Shown: positions 17,857 to 26,599, numbered from the stretch's first letter. The stretch: DNA of 32,482 nt from Kocuria marina (GCF_000786655.1 NZ_JROM01000059.1:1-32482), one strand, 5' to 3'. The notes: generated from the sequence alone by a model not told the origin. Made by a program: numbers and translations.

Positions 17857-19565
17857 GCGGTGGCGTCCCGCATGAGTTCTCGCGCGTGTTCGCGGGCCGC
17901 ACTGGAGTCCTCGTGGCCCGCGAGCATGCGGGCCAGCTCCACCACGCGTTCCTCGTCCGTGAGCACTTTCACGTCCGAGACGCTCGAGTCCGAGGACTTG
18001 GTCACCAGGATGTGCTGATCCGCGAACGCAGCGACCTGGGGAAGGTGGGTCACCACGAGCACCTGCACGTTCTTGGCGAGCATCTTCAGCCGCCGGCCGA
18101 TCTCCACGGCGGCCTTGCCGCCCACGCCGGAATCGACTTCGTCGAACACGAACGTGGGTACCGGGTCCACCTCGGAGAGCACGACCTCGAGCGCGAGCAT
18201 GATGCGCGAGAGCTCACCGCCGGAGGCCCCCTTGCCGAGCGGGCGCGGCGTGGCCTGTGGGTGGGGCGCGAGCATGAACTCGATCGTGTCCTTGCCGTCG
18301 TCCGTGAACCGCTCGGACGGCTCCACCGCCACCACGAGGGACGCGTTGGGCATGGCCAGCGCGCTGAGTTCCTCGCTCACGGCGCTGGCGAGTTTCTCGG
18401 CGGCCGCTCGGCGCAACTCCAACAGCCTGGCCGCGTGCTTCTCGAGGGCGGCGTGCAGACTCTCGCCCTCGGCGCGTAGTTGTTCCTCGCGCTGGGGGTC
18501 CACCACGAGCCCCTTGAGCCGGGTCCGCGCCTCGTCCGCCCAGGCCAGCACCTCGTCGATGCTCGCACCGTACTTCTTGGTCAGCGCGCGCAGGGCACTG
18601 CGGCGGGCCTCGACCTCCGCGAGCCGCGCGGGGCCGTCCTCGTCCAGACCGCTCGCGTAGCCCGAGAGGTCCGCGGCGACGTCGGCGGCGACCACGGTCA
18701 GCTCACGCACCCGGGTGGCCAGGGCCACGAGTTCGGGGTCGGACTCCGCCACGAGGTCCAGGGCCTGTTGCGCGTGGGACAGCAGCGCGACGGCGTTGAG
18801 GTCCGGTTCGTCGTCCGCATCGGATCCGCTCAGGGCCCCGTGGGCGGACAGTGCCGCACCGCGCAGGGCCTCGAGGTTGGTGAGCTTCTCGCTCTCCGCG
18901 TCCAACTGGGCGTCCTCGCCCGGGACGGGTTCCACGGCGTCGATCTCCTCGAGCGCGGTGGTCAGTGCCTGGGCCTGCAGCGCGCGTTCGCGGGAGTTTT
19001 CCTTGGCCGCGCGCAACGTGGCCACGACCTCCCGGTAGCGCGCGAGTTTGCCGCGGTAGGTGGCGAGCTCCTCGGCAACGTCCGCGCCGGCGTAGTCGTC
19101 GAGCGCCGTGCGCTGGGCCGCCGGGGACTTCAGGCGTAGCTGGTCGGACTGCCCGTGGACGGCCACGAGGGTCTCGCCGACGGCGCCAAGCGTGCCCACC
19201 GGTGCGGAACGGCCGCCCACATGGGCGCGACTGCGCCCCTCGGCCGAGACGGTGCGGGAGAGCAGGACCAGGGACTCCTCGGTGCCATTGACCGTCTCGC
19301 TGTCCACCGCACCACCGGACTCCTCGACGAGAGCCACGGCCGCGTGATCCGACGGCACCCGCACGGTGGCCTCCGCGAGCGCCTTGGCGCTGCCCGAACG
19401 CACGGATCCGGCGTCCGCCCGGTTGCCGAGCAGCATGCCGAGCGCGGTGACCACCATGGTCTTACCCGCGCCGGTCTCGCCCGAGAGGATCGACAACCCG
19501 GGGCCCAGGGGCAGCACGGCGTCCGTGATGACGCCGAGGTCGTGGATGTGGATCTCCTCGATCAT
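17853..19565 (-). CDS. recN: DNA repair protein RecN
   Basis: This SMC-like ATPase acts in double-strand break repair. The 570-aa protein starts with [36 protein letters not shown], where the Walker A motif is at 29-36. The middle is a coiled coil interrupted by a hinge-like segment. The C-terminal ATPase half carries the signature [13 protein letters not shown] and the Walker [14 protein letters not shown]. Both ends overlap neighbours by 4 nt (nadK upstream, pyrG downstream), so it is translated in a coupled series. Family length and motifs are normal. Confidence 0.95.
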   Translation of the reverse strand: MIEEIHIHDLGVITDAVLPLGPGLSILSGETGAGKTMVVTALGMLLGNRADAGSVRSGSAKALAEATVRVPSDHAAVALVEESGGAVDSETVNGTEESLVLLSRTVSAEGRSRAHVGGRSAPVGTLGAVGETLVAVHGQSDQLRLKSPAAQRTALDDYAGADVAEELATYRGKLARYREVVATLRAAKENSRERALQAQALTTALEEIDAVEPVPGEDAQLDAESEKLTNLEALRGAALSAHGALSGSDADDEPDLNAVALLSHAQQALDLVAESDPELVALATRVRELTVVAADVAADLSGYASGLDEDGPARLAEVEARRSALRALTKKYGASIDEVLAWADEARTRLKGLVVDPQREEQLRAEGESLHAALEKHAARLLELRRAAAEKLASAVSEELSALAMPNASLVVAVEPSERFTDDGKDTIEFMLAPHPQATPRPLGKGASGGELSRIMLALEVVLSEVDPVPTFVFDEVDSGVGGKAAVEIGRRLKMLAKNVQVLVVTHLPQVAAFADQHILVTKSSDSSVSDVKVLTDEERVVELARMLAGHEDSSAAREHARELMRDATA

Positions 19566-20659
19566 GACCGGGAGCTCCCGTCCGGTCGGTCGCCGGTCCG
19601 CTCACCGGTCGAGGAGCCGCCATCGAGCCAGGGCGCGTCGTTGTGGTGCGGGATCTCCCGGCCCACGCTGAGCTTGACTTGTTCCTCGTCCTGAGCGACC
19701 ACCTTGGTGGTGGGCTGCACGACAGACAGGGCCGAGGTGAGGGCCTCGAGCTGTTCCTTGGGCATGGGACCGCGCCATCCGGCGATCGGCAGTTCGAACT
19801 TCTTGACGAGGCGTTCGGAGAACGGGGTCGCGTGCATGCGGGCCAGGTTCACGGACTTCTCGGACCGGCGCACCTCGATGCGCGATCCCGGGGGCAGGTC
19901 CACGGTTCGCCGTCCGTCGCACCACAGGACACCGCGGGCATCCGTGCGGGTGAGCACCTCCACGGCCATCATGGAGCGCGGGGAGATCACGAGGGGGCGG
20001 GAGAACAGGGCATGGGCGGACAGCGGGACCATGAGCAGGGCCTCGACCTCCGGCCAGACCACGGGACCACCCGCGGAGAACGCGTAGGCCGTGGATCCGG
20101 TGGGGGTGGCCATGACCACGCCGTCGCACCCGAACGTGGACAGCGGCCTGCGGTCCACCTCCGTGACGACCTCGATCATCTTCTCCCGGTTGCCCTTCTC
20201 CACGGAGGCCTCGTTGAGCGCCCACGTGTGCAGGACTTTTCGGCGCTGCTCCCACACGGTGATGTCCAGGGCCATGCGCCGCTCCACGGTGTAGCGGCCG
20301 TCCACGATGGCCTCCACGGTCTCGCTCAGCCCGGAGCGTTCGGATTCGGCGAGGAAGCCCACATGGCCCAGATTGACCCCGAGCAGAGGGGTATCGACCC
20401 CGCGGACCAGTTCCGCCGCGCGCAGGATGGAGCCATCACCGCCGAGCACCATGACGATCTCGATCTCGCGCAGCGCCACGTCCTCCTCGAGGATCTCCAC
20501 GGGTGCCATGTCCGACCCGTCCGCACGTAGGGCCTCGAGGTCCGGGCGGCAGAGGACGGGTACGAGCCCGGCGTCGTGCAGTTGTTCGCAGGACTGGCGG
20601 GCCGCTTCCTTGGCCTCGTGCCGCCCCGTGTGGGTCATCACCAAGATTTTCCGGCTCAC
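19562..20659 (-). CDS. nadK: NAD kinase
   Basis: This cytosolic enzyme phosphorylates NAD to NADP using ATP or polyphosphate. The motif GGDGSILRA (GGDG at 73-76), the NE motif in LNEASVEKG, and TPTGSTAYAFSAGGP are all intact. I chose GTG 20659 (VSRKILVMTHTGRHEA), which aligns with the start of mycobacterial PpnK; an AGGAGG lies 14 nt upstream, rather far. A GTG at 20716 would add 19 residues unlike the family. The product has 365 aa and a short charged C-terminal tail. The gap of 78 nt after tlyA is the largest inside this operon. Confidence 0.92.
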   Translation of the reverse strand: MSRKILVMTHTGRHEAKEAARQSCEQLHDAGLVPVLCRPDLEALRADGSDMAPVEILEEDVALREIEIVMVLGGDGSILRAAELVRGVDTPLLGVNLGHVGFLAESERSGLSETVEAIVDGRYTVERRMALDITVWEQRRKVLHTWALNEASVEKGNREKMIEVVTEVDRRPLSTFGCDGVVMATPTGSTAYAFSAGGPVVWPEVEALLMVPLSAHALFSRPLVISPRSMMAVEVLTRTDARGVLWCDGRRTVDLPPGSRIEVRRSEKSVNLARMHATPFSERLVKKFELPIAGWRGPMPKEQLEALTSALSVVQPTTKVVAQDEEQVKLSVGREIPHHNDAPWLDGGSSTGERTGDRPDGSSRS

Positions 20660-20737
20660 GAGCTGAAGACCATCCTCCTGCGATCGACTCCCACGGTGGG
20701 CTGACTCAGCCAACACTACGCGAGCGTCCCGACGCGG

Positions 20738-21481
20738 TCAGTGCTTCGGGCTGCGGCACCACACGAAGAACTCCACGTTGCCGTCCTGGCCCGGCAGCGG
20801 ACTGGGCGCCGTGTCGAGGACCTCCAGCCCGACGTCGCGCGCGCACTCCCGCACGCGCTCCACCGCGGCCTCCCGCGCGGCTTCGGACGTCACGACGCCG
20901 GTGCGGGACAGCGCATGCACGCCCACCTCGAACTGCGGCTTGACCATGAGCAGAAGATCCCCGCCTGGCATCGTGGCCGCGGCGAGCGCCGGGACCACGA
21001 TGGTCAGGGAGATGAAGGAGAGGTCGCACACCGTGAGTTGGGCGGGGCCGCCGATCTCGGCGGAATCCAGGTAGCGCACGTTGAGCCCCTCGTGGACCCG
21101 GACGCGGGGGTCCGCGCGCAGTTCGGGGACCAATTGGTCGTGCCCCACGTCCACCGCCACGACCTCGCGCGCACCACGGCGCAACAGGACGTCCGTGAAC
21201 CCTCCGGTGGACGCCCCCGCATCCAGACAGCGCTTGCCCGCGGGGTACACGTCCGGGAACCGTTCGAGCGCGCCGGCCAGTTTGTGCCCGGCGCGGCTCA
21301 CGTACTCCTCGCCCTCGGCTGCCGCGACCTCGAGCGTAGCCTCCGGGGTGACCACGGCGGAGGGTTTCGTGGCCGCGGACCCGTTCACACTCACGCGCCC
21401 GGCCTTGATCAGAGCGGCGGCCACGGTGCGGGACCGGGCGAGACCGCGCGCGGTCAGCGCCCGGTCGAGCCGATCGTTCAC
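20738..21481 (-). CDS. tlyA: rRNA 2'-O-methyltransferase / hemolysin-like TlyA
   Basis: This 247-aa RNA methyltransferase should modify cytidines of 16S and 23S rRNA (in M. tuberculosis C1409 and C1920, linked to capreomycin susceptibility). The N-terminal S4 RNA-binding domain occupies about residues 1-60 (RLDRALTARGLARSRTVAAALIKAGRVSVNG). The FtsJ-like methyltransferase follows, with LDAGASTGGFTDVLLRRGA as the SAM motif and VKPQFEVG holding the catalytic lysine. Start GTG 21481 overlaps the TGA of the preceding small gene. Synteny with nadK and recN is typical of Actinobacteria. Confidence 0.92.
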   Translation of the reverse strand: MNDRLDRALTARGLARSRTVAAALIKAGRVSVNGSAATKPSAVVTPEATLEVAAAEGEEYVSRAGHKLAGALERFPDVYPAGKRCLDAGASTGGFTDVLLRRGAREVVAVDVGHDQLVPELRADPRVRVHEGLNVRYLDSAEIGGPAQLTVCDLSFISLTIVVPALAAATMPGGDLLLMVKPQFEVGVHALSRTGVVTSEAAREAAVERVRECARDVGLEVLDTAPSPLPGQDGNVEFFVWCRSPKH

Positions 21482-21714
21482 GGGTGCTCCCGCTCCCCCG
21501 CGGCGTCCGACCCAGGCTCCGTCACGGAGTCGGTGAGCCCGGCGGGCAACGAACCCGGCGACGCGTTGAGGATCCGCTCTAGTTCCTCGTGCAGGACCTC
21601 GTACGCCGCCGCCTGTTCCGTGACGGGGAGCGCGGCGATGTTTGCTTCACGCGCGAGCACGCGGTCCACGGGGTCCAGGCCGGTGTGCGGGGGCTCGGGG
21701 TGTTCCTCGTTCAC
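21478..21714 (-). CDS. Small conserved protein between HAD phosphatase and tlyA
   Basis: This 78-aa soluble protein (VNEEHPEPPHTGLDPVDRVLAREANIAAL at the start, with VLHEELERIL in the middle) has an amphipathic helical centre and an acidic, Ser/Pro/Gly-rich tail. It overlaps both neighbours with GTGA start/stop junctions (GTG 21714 with the HAD stop, its own TGA with the tlyA GTG), which is strong evidence that it is translated. A small hypothetical protein occupies this same place in mycobacteria (Rv1693 as I recall). I do not know its function. Confidence 0.8.
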   Translation of the reverse strand: MNEEHPEPPHTGLDPVDRVLAREANIAALPVTEQAAAYEVLHEELERILNASPGSLPAGLTDSVTEPGSDAAGEREHP

Positions 21715-22751
21715 GCGGGGTCCTGCCACGTCAGCGACGGTTCGTGAGCGACGTCGACGTCGGGATGGGCGGCCCACCACGCGGCGCATGCAGCGCGCCA
21801 ACCGTCCAGGCTGTCGCGAGGCGCGGTGACCGTCACGGCGGTGCTGTCGGTCGCCGCGACGGCCTCGCGGCACCGCGCGCGGAACCGGTCGCCGTCGTGC
21901 GTGACGTCCACCCGGGGATACGGTTCGAACAGCTCACGCAGGTTCCCCAGGAGGTAGGTGGGGCGCTGGGACGTGCACGCGGCGAGCACCGAACGCGGCG
22001 AGTCCACCCCCGTGAACACCTCGATCCCGGGCATGCCCGCGTTGTTGGCCCCGAGGATGTCGGTGTCCAGCCGGTCCCCCACGACTGCGGGGTTGCGGGC
22101 GCCGACGCGCTCGGCCGCCTCGCGGAAGATGGGGGCCTCGGGTTTGCCCGCGACCACGGGTTCCCGGCCCGACGCCGCGGCAACAGCGGCCACGAGCGTC
22201 CCGTTGCCGGGGGCGATCCCCCGTTCCTTGGGGATGGTGCGGTCGGTGTTGGTCGCGCACCACAGCACGGCGTCGTCCGCGAGGGTGAAGGCGGCCTCGG
22301 CGAGGTGCTCCCATCCGATGTGCGGGTCGAAGCCCTGCACCACGGCCTGCGGTTGCTCGTCCTGCGAGGTCACGGGGGTCAATCCCACGGCGCGGATCTC
22401 GTCCGCGAGCGCCTGTGCCCCCGTGATCAACACTTTCGCCGACCGCGGGAGCCGCTCCGCCAGCAAAGCCGCGGCCGCCTGGGCGGAACTCACCACGTCC
22501 TGCGTCCGAGCGGGAGCGCCGAGGGACGAGATGTGCTCGGCCACCGCTTCGGGGGATCGGGATGCGTTGTTGGTCACGTACATCACCGCGCGCCCCGAGT
22601 CCTTCACTCGCTTGAGGCTCTCCGGGGCGCCGTCGATCGCGTGCGGTCCCGCGTAGACCACACCGTCCAGATCGCACAGCAAGGCGTCGAACCGTTCGAT
22701 GAGCGTCGCGTCCTCGCTCCCCTCCTCGCGGGCGGGATCAGTTGCGGTCAT
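21711..22751 (-). CDS. HAD-superfamily hydrolase, subfamily IIA (NagD/phosphoglycolate phosphatase-like)
   Basis: This 346-aa cytosolic phosphatase has the nucleophile motif LLCDLDGVVYAG near the N-terminus, motif II within YVTNNASRS, the conserved lysine in VAGKPEAPIF, and the acidic motif VVGDRLDTDILGANNAGM. The large cap between motifs II and III marks subfamily IIA (NagD-like); the substrate is not known. After about residue 265 there is an extra C-terminal domain. I chose ATG 22751 (MTATDPAREEG), which overlaps the upstream gene by 14 nt. In mycobacteria the equivalent gene (Rv1692) is a glycerol-phosphate phosphatase, so that activity is a reasonable guess. Confidence 0.85.
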   Translation of the reverse strand: MTATDPAREEGSEDATLIERFDALLCDLDGVVYAGPHAIDGAPESLKRVKDSGRAVMYVTNNASRSPEAVAEHISSLGAPARTQDVVSSAQAAAALLAERLPRSAKVLITGAQALADEIRAVGLTPVTSQDEQPQAVVQGFDPHIGWEHLAEAAFTLADDAVLWCATNTDRTIPKERGIAPGNGTLVAAVAAASGREPVVAGKPEAPIFREAAERVGARNPAVVGDRLDTDILGANNAGMPGIEVFTGVDSPRSVLAACTSQRPTYLLGNLRELFEPYPRVDVTHDGDRFRARCREAVAATDSTAVTVTAPRDSLDGWRAACAAWWAAHPDVDVAHEPSLTWQDPA

Positions 22752-24600
22752 GACCGGTGTCCGTCCCGTGCTCGCCGTCGGCGCTCTCGGCGGGTGCGTG
22801 GTTGTCGGCTGACGCGTCACCCGGAGCAGCCGCGTCGTCCGACGGCGCTGTCTCCTCCGGCGCAGGGGCCGCCTCCTCGTCGGAGTCCGTGCTCACTTCG
22901 GGGGCGTCATCACTGGGGCGGTCCGCGCTGTGTCGCTTCTGGGCCTCCCGGACGGTGCGCCGGGCCTCCTCGTCATCTAGGTCGTCCCCGAGGTCCACGA
23001 TTTCGGGCTCCGAGAACTGGCCCATGCCGAGCGCGGCCTCCGCGACGATGGCCTGACGATCCCACGACATGGCCTCGCTGTCGCGGCCCACCGCACGCAG
23101 GGCGTCCGCGTACGCACGGAAGAGCTTGGGGCTGTAGGAGAACCCGCGGTTCTTGTCGAGCTGCGGGATCTCGAGCGCCGTGAGCGCGGCCTGGTCGTCG
23201 CCGGCATCGGCGTGGATCCCGGACACGACCATGGCGAGCTCGGCCTTGCCCTCCGCGTCCAAGGACTCGGCGGCGTCCGACGCGGCCTCTTCCATGGCCT
23301 TGTCCACCCGACCCAGGGCACGCTGGGCGTCCACCATCAGGGGCAGGTGCGCCTGCGAACCGGAGATCCGCCGGTGGGTGCGCAGTTCCTTCAACGCGAG
23401 CGCGTAGTCACCCGCCGCGTACGCCGCGATGCCCGCGACCTCGCGCACGGCGCCGATCCGGCCCGCCTTGCGCACCGCGGCATTGGCGTGTTCGAGCGCG
23501 AACTCGGGATCGTCGTCGAGGTAGCGAGCGGCCATCACGAGGTGCTTGGACACCCGCTCGGCATTGCTCGCCTCGAGGGCCTGTAGCTCGCGACGCATGG
23601 CCCGGTCGATCTCCCGACCCGTGACATCCGCGTCGACGTCCGGAGCCACGAACCGCGGCTGGGCGTCCCGGCGGTCGTCGCGCTCGAAACCGCGCGCGCC
23701 GCCGCGATCATCACGGTGCCCACGACGATCGTCGCGCGCCCCGAAACCACGTCCACCGCCCTGGCGGGCCCGGTCACCGCGGTCAGCGCCCCGGCCCGAG
23801 TAGCCCCCGTCCCGGCGATCCCGGTCACCGCGGTCGTCGCGACGCCCGTAGCCACCCTCGCGCCGGACCCGATCCCCGCGATCATCCCGACGTCCGTACC
23901 CGCTGTCGCGGCGGTCGTACCCGCCGCGCTCCCGCCCGTGAGCGCCGTCGCGGGGGCCGCGCCGGTCGTCCTCCTGGCGGTAGCCTCCTCGCCGGTCATC
24001 GCTGCGACGCTCGCCGCCGCGATCGTTGTCATCGCGCCGGAAGCCACCGGCGCGCTCGCCCGGGCCGCGGCCGTCCTGCGGTCGGTCGTCGCGACGGAAG
24101 CCGCCCCGGTCGTCGCGCCCATCGCGTCCCCGGTAGTCGCCGCGGTCGCCAGTGCGCTCGTCCCGTCGCCCGCCCCCGTCACGACGGTCATCGCGGCGGT
24201 CGTCCCGCCGGTCGTCGCGCCGCTGATAGCCGCCCCGGTCATCACGACGGCGCTCGCCACCGCGCCCGCCGTAACCCCCCGCGCGCTCGTCTCGGCCCCG
24301 GTAGCCGCCCCGAGCGTCGTCGCCCGACGAACGGCGGCCGCCGCCCCGGCCTCCGAAGCCGTCCCGATCACGGGAACGACCCGCGCCCCCGGGACCACCG
24401 CGGTACGAGGAGCGATCGCCACCGCGACGATCGCCGTCGTCCCGGGAGAACCGGCGCTCGCCCCCACCCCGGGAGAACCGGCGCTCGCCCCCACCCCGGG
24501 AGGAACCGCGCTCGTCACGGCCCCACCGGCCGCCGCGGTCACCCCCGCCGCGTCGACGATCGGAACGATCGTGGGAACCGTGCTGTTCAGATTCGCTCAA
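22738..24600 (-). CDS. TPR-like protein with long RD/RGG-rich disordered N-terminus
   Basis: This 620-aa protein has three parts. Residues about 1-315 are low-complexity and predicted disordered: dense RRDDRRDD, RGG and GGY/GGF repeats, near-balanced Arg and Asp, and almost no aliphatic residues. Residues about 316-537 are helical and TPR-like (for example RELQALEASNAERVSKHLVMAARYL and AAYAAGDYALALKEL). Residues about 538-620 form an acidic Ser/Asp/Glu/Ala/Pro tail. Start TTG 24600 (LSESEQHG) is preceded by AGGAG with 8-nt spacing; upstream extension has no such site. The folded part occupies the place of mycobacterial Rv1691, which lacks such an extension as I remember. Arg/Gly-rich tails often bind RNA or drive condensates, so an RNA-related role is plausible but inferred. 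It heads the operon. Confidence 0.85.
   Translation of the reverse strand: MSESEQHGSHDRSDRRRGGGDRGGRWGRDERGSSRGGGERRFSRGGGERRFSRDDGDRRGGDRSSYRGGPGGAGRSRDRDGFGGRGGGRRSSGDDARGGYRGRDERAGGYGGRGGERRRDDRGGYQRRDDRRDDRRDDRRDGGGRRDERTGDRGDYRGRDGRDDRGGFRRDDRPQDGRGPGERAGGFRRDDNDRGGERRSDDRRGGYRQEDDRRGPRDGAHGRERGGYDRRDSGYGRRDDRGDRVRREGGYGRRDDRGDRDRRDGGYSGRGADRGDRARQGGGRGFGARDDRRGHRDDRGGARGFERDDRRDAQPRFVAPDVDADVTGREIDRAMRRELQALEASNAERVSKHLVMAARYLDDDPEFALEHANAAVRKAGRIGAVREVAGIAAYAAGDYALALKELRTHRRISGSQAHLPLMVDAQRALGRVDKAMEEAASDAAESLDAEGKAELAMVVSGIHADAGDDQAALTALEIPQLDKNRGFSYSPKLFRAYADALRAVGRDSEAMSWDRQAIVAEAALGMGQFSEPEIVDLGDDLDDEEARRTVREAQKRHSADRPSDDAPEVSTDSDEEAAPAPEETAPSDDAAAPGDASADNHAPAESADGEHGTDTGHDRN
24441..24503. 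repeat. 27-bp tandem repeat in the disordered-region coding sequence
   Basis: Two exact 27-bp copies (24441-24467 and 24468-24494) and the start of a third encode the repeated GGGERRFSR units of the TPR-like protein. Unit length is a multiple of three, so copy number changes would keep the frame. Confidence 0.85.
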
Positions 24601-24661
24601 GGGGTGTCTCCTACTGCGGCCTGCGGCCATGGTGCGGGGGCGGGATCTGGCACCGCCCGAT

Positions 24662-24680
24662 GTTCTAGAAGAGCATTCTA
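24662..24680 (-). promoter_or_regulatory. Possible promoter/operator before the nine-gene operon
   Basis: The minus strand carries TAGAAT (24680-24675) and TAGAAC (24667-24662), two -10-like hexamers, in an AT-richer patch 60-80 nt before the TTG start. TAGAA-N5-TTCTA also forms a small inverted repeat (24666-24680). No clear -35 is visible. The rest of 24601-24803 holds nothing else I recognise. Confidence 0.35.
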
Positions 24681-24792
24681 CAAACGGTGCGCGAGCCGCT
24701 CCCAATGCCGGGGCGGGCCGGATGTGACACCCGAACGGGGCGCCGCGCGAGGATCGGAGGTCGGCGTGAACAGTGGGAGGGCGCGCGCCATA

Positions 24793-24798
24793 CATAAT
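24793..24798 (+). promoter_or_regulatory. -10 hexamer of the symporter gene; probable leaderless start
   Basis: CATAAT lies with 5 nt between it and the ATG at 24804. The nearest purine-rich Shine-Dalgarno-like sequence is more than 20 nt upstream, so translation likely starts on a leaderless transcript. The -35 is not evident. Confidence 0.5.
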
Positions 24799-24803
24799 GA
24801 AGC

Positions 24804-26015
24804 ATGCGTTTGAGATCCCTCTCCAAAAACCTGCTGCTGCGGGTCCTCGTGGCCATCGTCCTGGGTATCGTGTTCGGCCTGTTCTTCCCGGAATGGCTCG
24901 CCCGGGTGTTCATGACCTTCAACGGCATCTTCAGCCAGTTCCTGGGCTTCCTGATCCCCCTGATCATCGTGGGCCTCGTGACCCCGGCCATCGCGGACCT
25001 GGGTCGCGGTGCCGGCAAGTGGCTGGCCGTGACGGCGGCCATCGCCTACGGCTCCACCATTTTCGCCGGTCTCCTGGCGTTCCTCGTGGCCAAGGCCAGC
25101 TACCCGTGGCTGCTGGGCGGTGACAGGTCCGTCAACGGGCTGGAGAACCCGGCGGACCACGCCCTCACCGGTTTCTTCGACATCACCATGCCACCCGTGT
25201 TCGACGTCATGACCGCCCTGATCCTGGCGTTCTGCATCGGCGTGGGGATCACGTTCGTCAAGGGCGACGCCCTGCACCGGGGTTTCGGGGAGCTGCGCAC
25301 GATCGTGATGCGGATCGTGGAGAAGATCATCATCCCGCTGCTGCCCGTCTACATCTTCGGGATGTTCCTGAGCCTCACCATGAACGGGCAGATCGTCCTG
25401 GTGATCTCCACCTTCCTGCGGGTGGTGATCCTGGCGTTCATCATGACCGTGGTGATCCTGCTCATCCAGTACTGCGTGGCCGGTGTGGTGGCCAAGCGCA
25501 ATCCGTTCGTGATGCTCAAGAACATGCTCCCGGCGTACGCCACCGCACTGGGCACGTCGTCGTCCGCGGCCACCATCCCCGTGACCCTCGAGTGCGCCAA
25601 GCGCAACGGGGTGGACGATCGCGTCGCCGGGTTCACCATCCCGCTGTGCGCCACGATCCACCTGTCCGGATCGACCATGAAGATCGTGCTGTTCTCCCTG
25701 GCGATCATGACCATCTCGGGCATGCCCATCAACACGTGGCAGTACATCGGGTTCATCCTGCTGCTGGGTGTCACCATGGTCGCCGCGCCCGGTGTCCCCG
25801 GCGGCGCGATCATGGCCGCGGTCGGTATCCTGCAGTCCACGCTGGGCTTCGACGAGACCGCCGTGGGGCTCATGATCGCGACCTACGTGGCCATCGACTC
25901 GTTCGGTACCGCGTGCAACGTGACGGGTGACGGCGCCATCGCCGCCATCATGGACCGCATGCTCAAGGACAAGAAGGGGCACCTGCGTGACGCCCCCGCG
26001 GAGTCGACCGTCTGA
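24804..26015 (+). CDS. Dicarboxylate/amino acid:cation symporter (DAACS family)
   Basis: This 403-aa inner-membrane transporter has the glutamate-transporter fold but belongs to a different branch from the DctA at 1706. Seen are an N-terminal LGIVFGLFFPEWLARVFMTF segment, IPLIIVGLVTPAIADLG, the serine-rich first hairpin TALGTSSSAATIPVTLECAKRNGV, the FTIPLCATIHLSGSTMKIVLF segment in place of the DctA-type NLDGT, the second hairpin APGVPGGAIMAAVGIL, and the cation/substrate helix IDSFGTACNVTGDGAIAAIM. The substrate (dicarboxylate, Glu/Asp, or Ser/Thr) cannot be decided from this. It stands alone and ends in a strong terminator. Confidence 0.88.
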   Translation: MRLRSLSKNLLLRVLVAIVLGIVFGLFFPEWLARVFMTFNGIFSQFLGFLIPLIIVGLVTPAIADLGRGAGKWLAVTAAIAYGSTIFAGLLAFLVAKASYPWLLGGDRSVNGLENPADHALTGFFDITMPPVFDVMTALILAFCIGVGITFVKGDALHRGFGELRTIVMRIVEKIIIPLLPVYIFGMFLSLTMNGQIVLVISTFLRVVILAFIMTVVILLIQYCVAGVVAKRNPFVMLKNMLPAYATALGTSSSAATIPVTLECAKRNGVDDRVAGFTIPLCATIHLSGSTMKIVLFSLAIMTISGMPINTWQYIGFILLLGVTMVAAPGVPGGAIMAAVGILQSTLGFDETAVGLMIATYVAIDSFGTACNVTGDGAIAAIMDRMLKDKKGHLRDAPAESTV

Positions 26016-26055
26016 TCACCTCGTGAGGGCCTGACAGGTCGTCCGCTCGACCTAC

Positions 26056-26092
26056 GACGACGGCGCGTCGCACCGTGCGACGCGCCGTCGTC
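26056..26092. terminator. 17-bp perfect bidirectional hairpin
   Basis: GACGACGGCGCGTCGCA pairs perfectly with TGCGACGCGCCGTCGTC across a 3-nt loop. It lies between the convergent symporter and small export genes and can end both transcripts. There is no T-tract. Confidence 0.8.
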
Positions 26093-26116
26093 ATGTCGTG
26101 GGCCTGCCGGGCCCGC

Positions 26117-26599
26117 TCACGAGATGCCGGTGATGACGGAGACCCCCGCCACGGCGAGGCCCGCGAACAGGATGCCCCACAGCACGATCGAGATGCACTG
26201 CCAGAAGATGATCTTCCCCTTGGCCACACCCGCGCCGGCCATCATGGAAGAGGTGATCTGACTCGGTAGGACGGCCTGGCCCAGGAGTGACACCCCGGCG
26301 ACCCCGTACTTCTCGAACATCTTCACGAAGCGCTGTTGCCGCTTGCTCGGCTCCTTGCGCTCGTCGCGATTACGTGTGAACAGCCTGCGGACCTGTTCGG
26401 CGCACAGGACCAGCACGGTCATGGAGATGATGTTGCCGATGACGGCGAACAGCACCGCCATCACGGGGTGTATCCCTGCCACTACCCCCACGAACGATGC
26501 CCCGTAGGACTCGATGAACGGGATGGCCCCGCCCAGCATCAGGAACAGGGCCTGAACGGTCCCGCCCGCTGCTTCCACGTTCTCCTGCAACCAATCCAT
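26117..26599 (-). CDS. Small multidrug-export family membrane protein
   Basis: This 160-aa integral membrane protein belongs to the small multidrug-export family (Pfam Sm_multidrug_ex type). Visible are MLGGAIPFIESYGASFVGVVAGIHP at the N-terminus (the PFIE motif is characteristic), a TM helix AVLFAVIGNIISMTVLVLCA, a basic cytoplasmic loop (RNRDERKEPSKRQQRF), the conserved FEKYGVAGVSLLGQAVLPSQITSSMMAGAG, and a last TM helix. Despite the family name, a drug-export role is not well established. It stands alone, convergent with the symporter gene. Confidence 0.8.
   Translation of the reverse strand: MDWLQENVEAAGGTVQALFLMLGGAIPFIESYGASFVGVVAGIHPVMAVLFAVIGNIISMTVLVLCAEQVRRLFTRNRDERKEPSKRQQRFVKMFEKYGVAGVSLLGQAVLPSQITSSMMAGAGVAKGKIIFWQCISIVLWGILFAGLAVAGVSVITGIS

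Noticed and set aside
14408-18479. Long plus-strand open frames opposite xerD, pyrG and recN
   Set aside because: They are frame shadows of conserved genes with complete motifs on the minus strand, and their translations resemble no protein family.
23716-24813. A 365-codon Ala/Val/Pro-rich open frame on the plus strand, and a 335-codon open frame on the minus strand, over the disordered region
   Set aside because: Both are shadows of the RD/RGG repeats: repeated GC-rich codons read in other frames stay open and give low-complexity sequence. Neither has a credible start site, and the minus-strand RD frame has AGGAG plus TTG and a folded downstream domain.
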